DNA of 64,000 nucleotides from Dactylis glomerata (taxonomy: Eukaryota > Streptophyta > Magnoliopsida > Poales > Poaceae). The notes under the pieces are model-generated. The model was not told the origin of the DNA, ran no database searches, and saw nothing but the letters and a program-made list of their open reading frames with translations. Shown in pieces: positions 60,256-64,000 of the stretch (positions are counted from its first letter, which is position 1; every line of letters begins with the position of its first letter). The position numbers and the translations under genes are program-made. Location: positions 3,512,224-3,576,223 of the forward strand of contig QXEO01000722.1 in assembly GCA_007115705.1 (NCBI GenBank). Direction: 5' to 3'.

Positions 60256-61968
60256 TGAAGGAATGAGCCCTAGAGGCAATAATGAAGATGTTATTATCAT
60301 ATTTCTTGTTCATGATAATGTTTATACTCCATGCTATAATTGTATTAAGCGGAACATTAATACTTGTGGTGTTTTGAACAACACCGTGTCCCTAGTACGC
60401 CTCTATGGACTAGCTCATTGATTAATGGATGGTTTAAGAGTTTCCTAACCATAGACATGAGTTGTCATTAATAATGAGTCATATCATTAGAGAATGATAG
60501 GATGGACAGACCCAAATAAAGCCAGAGCAATTAGATCGTGTCATCGTGTTCATCTTTGCCGAAGCTTTTCCTATGTCATGTATTGTATTCCTTAGACCAT
60601 GAGATAATACAACTCCCTAGTATCGAAGAAAACTTTGAAGTCATCAAACGTCATCCTATGTGAGGGTGATATAAAGGTGTCTCTCAGGTGATCGGAAAGT
60701 ACTTGTTGGGTTGTATGTATCGAGATGGAATTTGTCCCTCCCAGTCGGAGAGATATACTTCGGGCCCACTCGGTAATCGATATCAACACCGCTTGCAAGC
60801 ATGTTGGTTAATGAGTTAATCACAAAGTGATATCGGATTACGGAACGAGTAAAGTACTTGCTGTGAACGAGATTGAACTAGGTATGGCGATACCGACGAT
60901 CAAATCTCGGGCGAGTAAAATATCGTGTGACGAAGGGAATACATATACGGGATTAATTGAATCCTGACATCGTGGTTCATCGATATGATCATCGATGAAT
61001 ATGTGGGAGTCAATATGGGTTTCCAGATCCCGCTGTGATTATTGATAGAAGATCATGTCTGCATATTCTCGAACCCGTAGGGTCACACACTTAACGTGTA
61101 TCGATGCTAGGATAGAATGGATAATTGGTTTATGAGTTTTAGTTCGGAGTCTCGGATGAGATCCAGGACGTCACGAGAGGTTCCGGAATGGTCCGGAGAA
61201 TAAGATTCATATAAAGGAAAGCAGTTTTTGGATTCCGGAAAGGTTTCGGAGTTTATCGGTATTGTACCGGAAGGTTCTAGAAGGTTCCGGAGTGGGACCA
61301 ACGTGGGCCCACTTGACGGAGGCCTGCGTGGGCCTAAGGGGAAGTGCCCTGGCCGCCCTGGGCCAGGCACAAGGCCCCTAAGGCCCAGCCGGCCAGCCCA
61401 AGGGGAAACCCTAAGGGAGTCTTCAAAGAAGGAAGGGGGGAAACTTGCCCCCCACTCTTCCTACTCCAAGTCGGCTAGGGTTTGGGGAGAGGCCAAGCTG
61501 GCCGGCCACCCCTCTATATAGGGGGCAAGGGCGCAGCCCTCTCTACCCCTAACCCAAACCCTAGCCGCCAACTGCTGCCCTCCCTCTCTCTCTCTCGCGA
61601 CTGCGCGTAGGCGAAGCCCTGCCGCAGAAACTCTCCACCATAAGCACCACGCCGTCGTGCTGCTGATCCAATCTATCTCTCCACCATACTTGCTGGACCA
61701 AGGAAGGAGGAGACGTCGCTGCACCGCACGTGTGCAACTCTCGGAGGCGCCGCCACTTGCGGCGTAGGATCGGATCGGATCGCGAGGAGGAGACGGCGAG
61801 TACGACTACGTCAACCACGTTCTATTGAACGTTTCCGCTGTGCGAATCTTCAAGGGTATGAAGATCTCATCTACCTCTCTCGTTGATTACATCTCCTAGA
61901 TTAGATCTTGGCTTTCTTGTTCGCATCCGTAGGAAATTTTTTGATTTACTATGCTGCGAAACCCTTCA
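60256..61968 (+). repeat. 3' LTR of the Copia element
   Basis: It starts TGAAGGAATGAGCCC and ends CTGCGAAACCCTTCA, with TATA at about 61513-61520. Compared with the 5' LTR the second half (from about 60838) is almost identical. The first 580 bp differ by many 1-2-bp insertions or deletions and very few substitutions. Confidence 0.9.
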
Positions 61969-61973
61969 CCCGT

Positions 61974-62304
61974 ACTAGGGCCAACCTCGGCACGTTGCAC
62001 TGGTGGAGGCGAGGAGCACTATCAGGATTCTTGCGAAGGAGCGCAAGAGCCTTCGTCGCCAGCGCGATGAGAAGGAACAGGACCTTGAGGAGTTGAAGGC
62101 CAATGTGGCGGAGTTGACTGCGTACATTGAGAGTCTTGAGGATCACCTTGGTGAGGAGGAAGGCATTGATCTCCGCAAGGAGATAATGCCCTCATTAGTG
62201 ATGAGGATGACTTCATGGAGGACCTCGATGATCCGGAGGATGGTGGACACAATGGATTCATTGTGAGTGACGAGGAGGAAGACCCCGAGGAGCCCGCTGT
62301 TTAG
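61974..62304 (+). pseudogene. T3 extra ORF upstream of gag, 3' part (coiled coil and acidic tail)
   Basis: This continues 53149-53598. A 1-nt deletion near 62000 shifts the frame. From 62003 it encodes a charged helix (VEARSTIRILAKERKSLRRQ, then DEKEQDLEELKANVAELTAY) predicted as a coiled coil. After another frameshift near 62190 an acidic tail follows (EDDFMEDLDDPEDGGHNGFI and VSDEEEDPEEPAV), with a stop at 62302-62304. The whole protein would be about 260 aa: globular N-terminus, coiled coil, acidic tail. Function unknown. Confidence 0.65.
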
Positions 62305-62583
62305 ACTCGAGCTCCATGTGTTATCTATTAGTATGAGTTCCACTTTAGTCTTCACTTCGTGTAGGTGTGAGTTGTATCCCCTCTCTAGTAGACGAGTCGC
62401 AATGGTTTGATGTAAACCATTTGTAATGCGTGAACTCGTGTGTATGATATGTTTGATGAGTGATGAATGAAATTTGAATTTGGCCTCTAAGGCCTTAGTA
62501 AAAACAAAATTGCATCATCCATGTTACCTTTAAATCTTAGCAAGTTAGCTTTTTCCCTCTTGTCTTACACACCTTATCTTCAG
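62305..62583 (+). other. spacer between the extra ORF and gag, ending in an acceptor-like site
   Basis: It has no ORF of note. The last 40 bases are pyrimidine-rich (TTTTTCCCTCTTGTC... ACCTTATCTTCAG) and end in CAG immediately before the gag ATG at 62584, the form of a strong splice acceptor. Confidence 0.5.
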
Positions 62584-63722
62584 ATGCCGCGAGCACCCCC
62601 CACCCCCGAACCCGGAAATGCCGCCGAATTGCTAAGGTTGATCATGGAAGACCGGGAAGCAGCCCGAGCTGAGCGCCAAGCCAACTTGGCCACTCTTCAG
62701 CAACTAACCCAGATGGCGATGAACCACAACAATGGCAATGGCAATGGCAATGGTGAGGAGAAAACCATGGCAATGGAGAGCACCGATCCAAGTTAAGGAG
62801 TTTCCAAAACACCAACCCTCCTCTATTCACTAAATCTGAAGAGCCCTTAGATGCCGATGACTGGCTTCGTACCATGGACGAACAACTTGGCAGTCGCCGA
62901 AGTTGGTGTGAAAATGAGAAGGTCTTATACACCACCCACTATCTTGCTGGAGCAGCGAGAGCTTGTGGGGACAGCACCGTGCCTGCAAGCCCCAGGGTAT
63001 GTGATGCCTTGGGAGAGTTCAAGAGCAAGTTTAGCAAAGCCCATGTTCCCATGGGATTGGTGAAAAGGATGAGAGATGAGTTCAGAAATCTGAAGCAAGG
63101 TTCCGTCTGTGGTAGATTACCGTGACAAGTTCCTTACCTTGTCTAGGTATGCCCCAGATGACACCAACACCACTGAAAACGAAGCGAAAGGTTTCTAGAT
63201 GGACTTCATGATGAGATGCAATGTGTCTTGGTCATCATTCCCTTTGCCGACCTGGAGTCATTGGTTGACTCTGCCATTCAGATGGAAGGCAAACTCAAGC
63301 AAGCTACCGAGAGAACCGCAAGCGCCGTATGATGTATCAAGGCAACTCGAGCAACTCGCAGAAGCCCAAGGGGAAATGCACCTATGGGTTTCGCCCCTAG
63401 GCCAATGAGGCCGTCTGCACCTGCTCCACGTCCCAACTATCCCAGCCGCCCACCCGGCAACAATTAACCGTGCACCTCCAAGACCTAGTGGCAACAACTT
63501 CAACACTAATACTCCAAGGCCAAATGGCGCCCCTGTGTTACCCAAGCCTGGTGACAAGTCTGGGTTACATGTTATGAGTGTGGACTAAAAGGCATTACTC
63601 CAATGAGTGCCCCAAGAAGCTGATGATGCATCCAGACTGCTGCCCCTGCTCAGCAACAGCGTCGTGTGGGAAATGGCAAGAACTACACCAAGGAAACCAG
63701 CCTCATTCCCATGGCCGACTGA
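62584..63722 (+). pseudogene. T3 gag with several frameshifts
   Basis: It starts at ATG 62584 (MPRAPPTPEPGNAAELLRLI) with a coiled-coil-like N-terminus and an Asn/Gly repeat (NNGNGNGNGE, 62730-62757). The capsid part follows in another frame: LDADDWLRTMDEQLGSRRSW, ENEKVLYTTHYLAGAARACG and FKSKFSKAHVPMGLVKRMRD. Further frameshifts occur near 62757, 63100, 63190 and later. A CCHC zinc knuckle (CYECGLKG...NECP) lies at about 63570-63614 and is broken by a 1-nt deletion. The protein would form the particle and bind RNA. Confidence 0.75.
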
Positions 63723-64000
63723 TATCACATGAATGTTGAAGAAGCTCAGGAAGCAACCGACGTGGTGCTTGGTATGTTCCCTGTTAACTCAGTTCTTGCA
63801 AGAGTTCTGTTTGATTCTGGAGCTTCACACTCATTTGTTACCAATTATTCGTGATAAAAGTGGACTTCAACCCACACCCTTGAAAGATGTCATGTCTGTG
63901 CAAATTCCCGGGTCAGTAACCAAAGCCAGTTGTACCTGTTTGGCAGTGCCCATAGAAATTCATGGAATAGCTTTCTTAGCCAATTTGATAGTGTTGGGAA
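63723..64000 (+). pseudogene. T3 protease start (cut by the window end)
   Basis: HMNVEEAQEATDVVLGMFPV leads to the aspartic protease motif VLFDSGASHSFV at 63804-63839. A frameshift follows near 63845 and the frame continues to the window end with GIAFLANLIVLG. RT, RNase H and most of integrase should lie beyond. Confidence 0.75.

Larger units (their letters stand above)
53599..61968 (+). mobile_element. Ty1/Copia element with nearly identical LTRs and decayed interior
   Basis: LTRs 53599-55317 and 60256-61968 (1719 and 1713 bp, TGAAGG...CCTTCA) flank 4.94 kb of interior, with a perfect TSD CCCGT (53594-53598 and 61969-61973). It has a PBS TGGTATCAGAGC at 55319-55330 and a PPT-like AGTGGGAGA just before the 3' LTR. 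The interior contains degenerate gag, protease, integrase, RT and RNase H remnants with stops in every frame. The LTRs differ mainly by single-base indels. The interior motifs resemble the Angela/BARE type of Copia, but I do not assign a family. Confidence 0.9.
48595..64000 (+). mobile_element. T3: Tekay-type chromovirus in permuted order, cut by the window end
   Basis: Order on the plus strand: integrase C-terminus with chromodomain (to 49320), PPT, one LTR (49364-52934), PBS, an extra ORF (53149-53598 and 61974-62304), gag (from 62584) and protease (near 63804). One LTR therefore serves as 3' LTR of the left part and 5' LTR of the right part. The extra ORF is split by the Copia element 53599-61968. 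Numerous small indels break gag. The left boundary lies within integrase near 48595-48650. Confidence 0.75.

Noticed and set aside
53599..61968. endogenous pararetrovirus as an explanation for the Copia region
   Set aside because: Paired LTRs, a PBS, a 5-bp TSD and the LYVDDI motif show a Ty1/Copia retrotransposon; no movement-protein or coat-protein-like sequence is visible.
1..64000. tRNA genes, rRNA, microRNA hairpins, CRISPR arrays, bacterial-type operons
   Set aside because: The only tRNA-like strings are primer-binding sites; no rRNA core, array of spaced direct repeats or ribosome-binding-site pattern was seen. The sequence is a plant repeat region.
1..64000. DNA transposons (CACTA, Mutator, MITEs)
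   Set aside because: I looked for CACTA ends, TA-flanked Stowaway-like ends and long terminal inverted repeats and found none that I could pair with a target duplication. Short palindromes such as 40132-40152 are too small to call.

Overview
The window is intergenic DNA from a large grass genome. The long-terminal-repeat (LTR) families, their lengths and the depth of nesting fit a pooid cereal (Triticeae or Aveneae/Poeae); that assignment is inference from family resemblance. I see no host gene, tRNA, rRNA or CRISPR array that I would defend. Almost every base belongs to an LTR retrotransposon or a remnant of one. Protein homologies were recognised by eye, and lineage names (Tat, Athila, Tekay, Copia) rest on motif resemblance.

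Layout. (1) 1-12996: a minus-strand non-autonomous Tekay-like element (T1) with 3' LTR 6522-9735, a 1.65-kb non-coding interior and a partial 5' LTR 11385-12996. Its 3' LTR is split by two further minus-strand LTRs of a related family (1-3482 and 3483-6521). (2) 12997-39906: an old minus-strand Tat-lineage Gypsy element (called RLG-A) with gag 39906-37912, protease and RT 37887-36334, RNase H region 36333-35112 and integrase split over 24004-23396 and 17722-17173. Its 3' region carries an antisense AT-hook plus B3-like gene remnant (16214-16777). Three insertions break RLG-A: a truncated minus-strand Athila element (12997-15719), a 5.67-kb solo LTR (17728-23395) and a full-length plus-strand Athila-type element S1 (24005-35111, TSD ATCGT). 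The 5' LTR of S1 itself contains a 4.1-kb solo LTR (24896-29031). (3) 39907-41575: unassigned DNA with a TATA-like site. (4) 41576-48532: a second Athila-type element (S2) with gag and protease but no RT, truncated at its 3' end. Its gag is split by a 3.0-kb non-autonomous minus-strand element (43985-46998, 465-bp LTRs, TSD CTTAC). (5) About 48595-64000: a Tekay chromovirus (T3) in an unusual order: integrase C-terminus and chromodomain, one LTR (49364-52934), PBS, an extra ORF upstream of gag, then gag and protease running off the window. Its extra ORF is split by a Copia element (53599-61968, TSD CCCGT).

Most noteworthy. The Tekay-type LTRs share a leader architecture: TATA box, GC-rich leader without sense-strand AUG, GTGAG splice donor, AT-rich intron, short second exon ending at AG|GCAAG (a GC-AG type donor). 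In T3, splice-acceptor-like sequences sit directly before the ATG of both the extra ORF and gag, so differential splicing could choose which protein is made. Other points are the antisense B3/AT-hook gene with its own TATA box; two Athila-type elements with matching LTRs and 3' sequence but different protein cargo; and the possible circular permutation of T3. Nonsense changes in RLG-A all look like C-to-T transitions, consistent with decay of methylated DNA. Many single-base indels may be decay or residual sequencing error.
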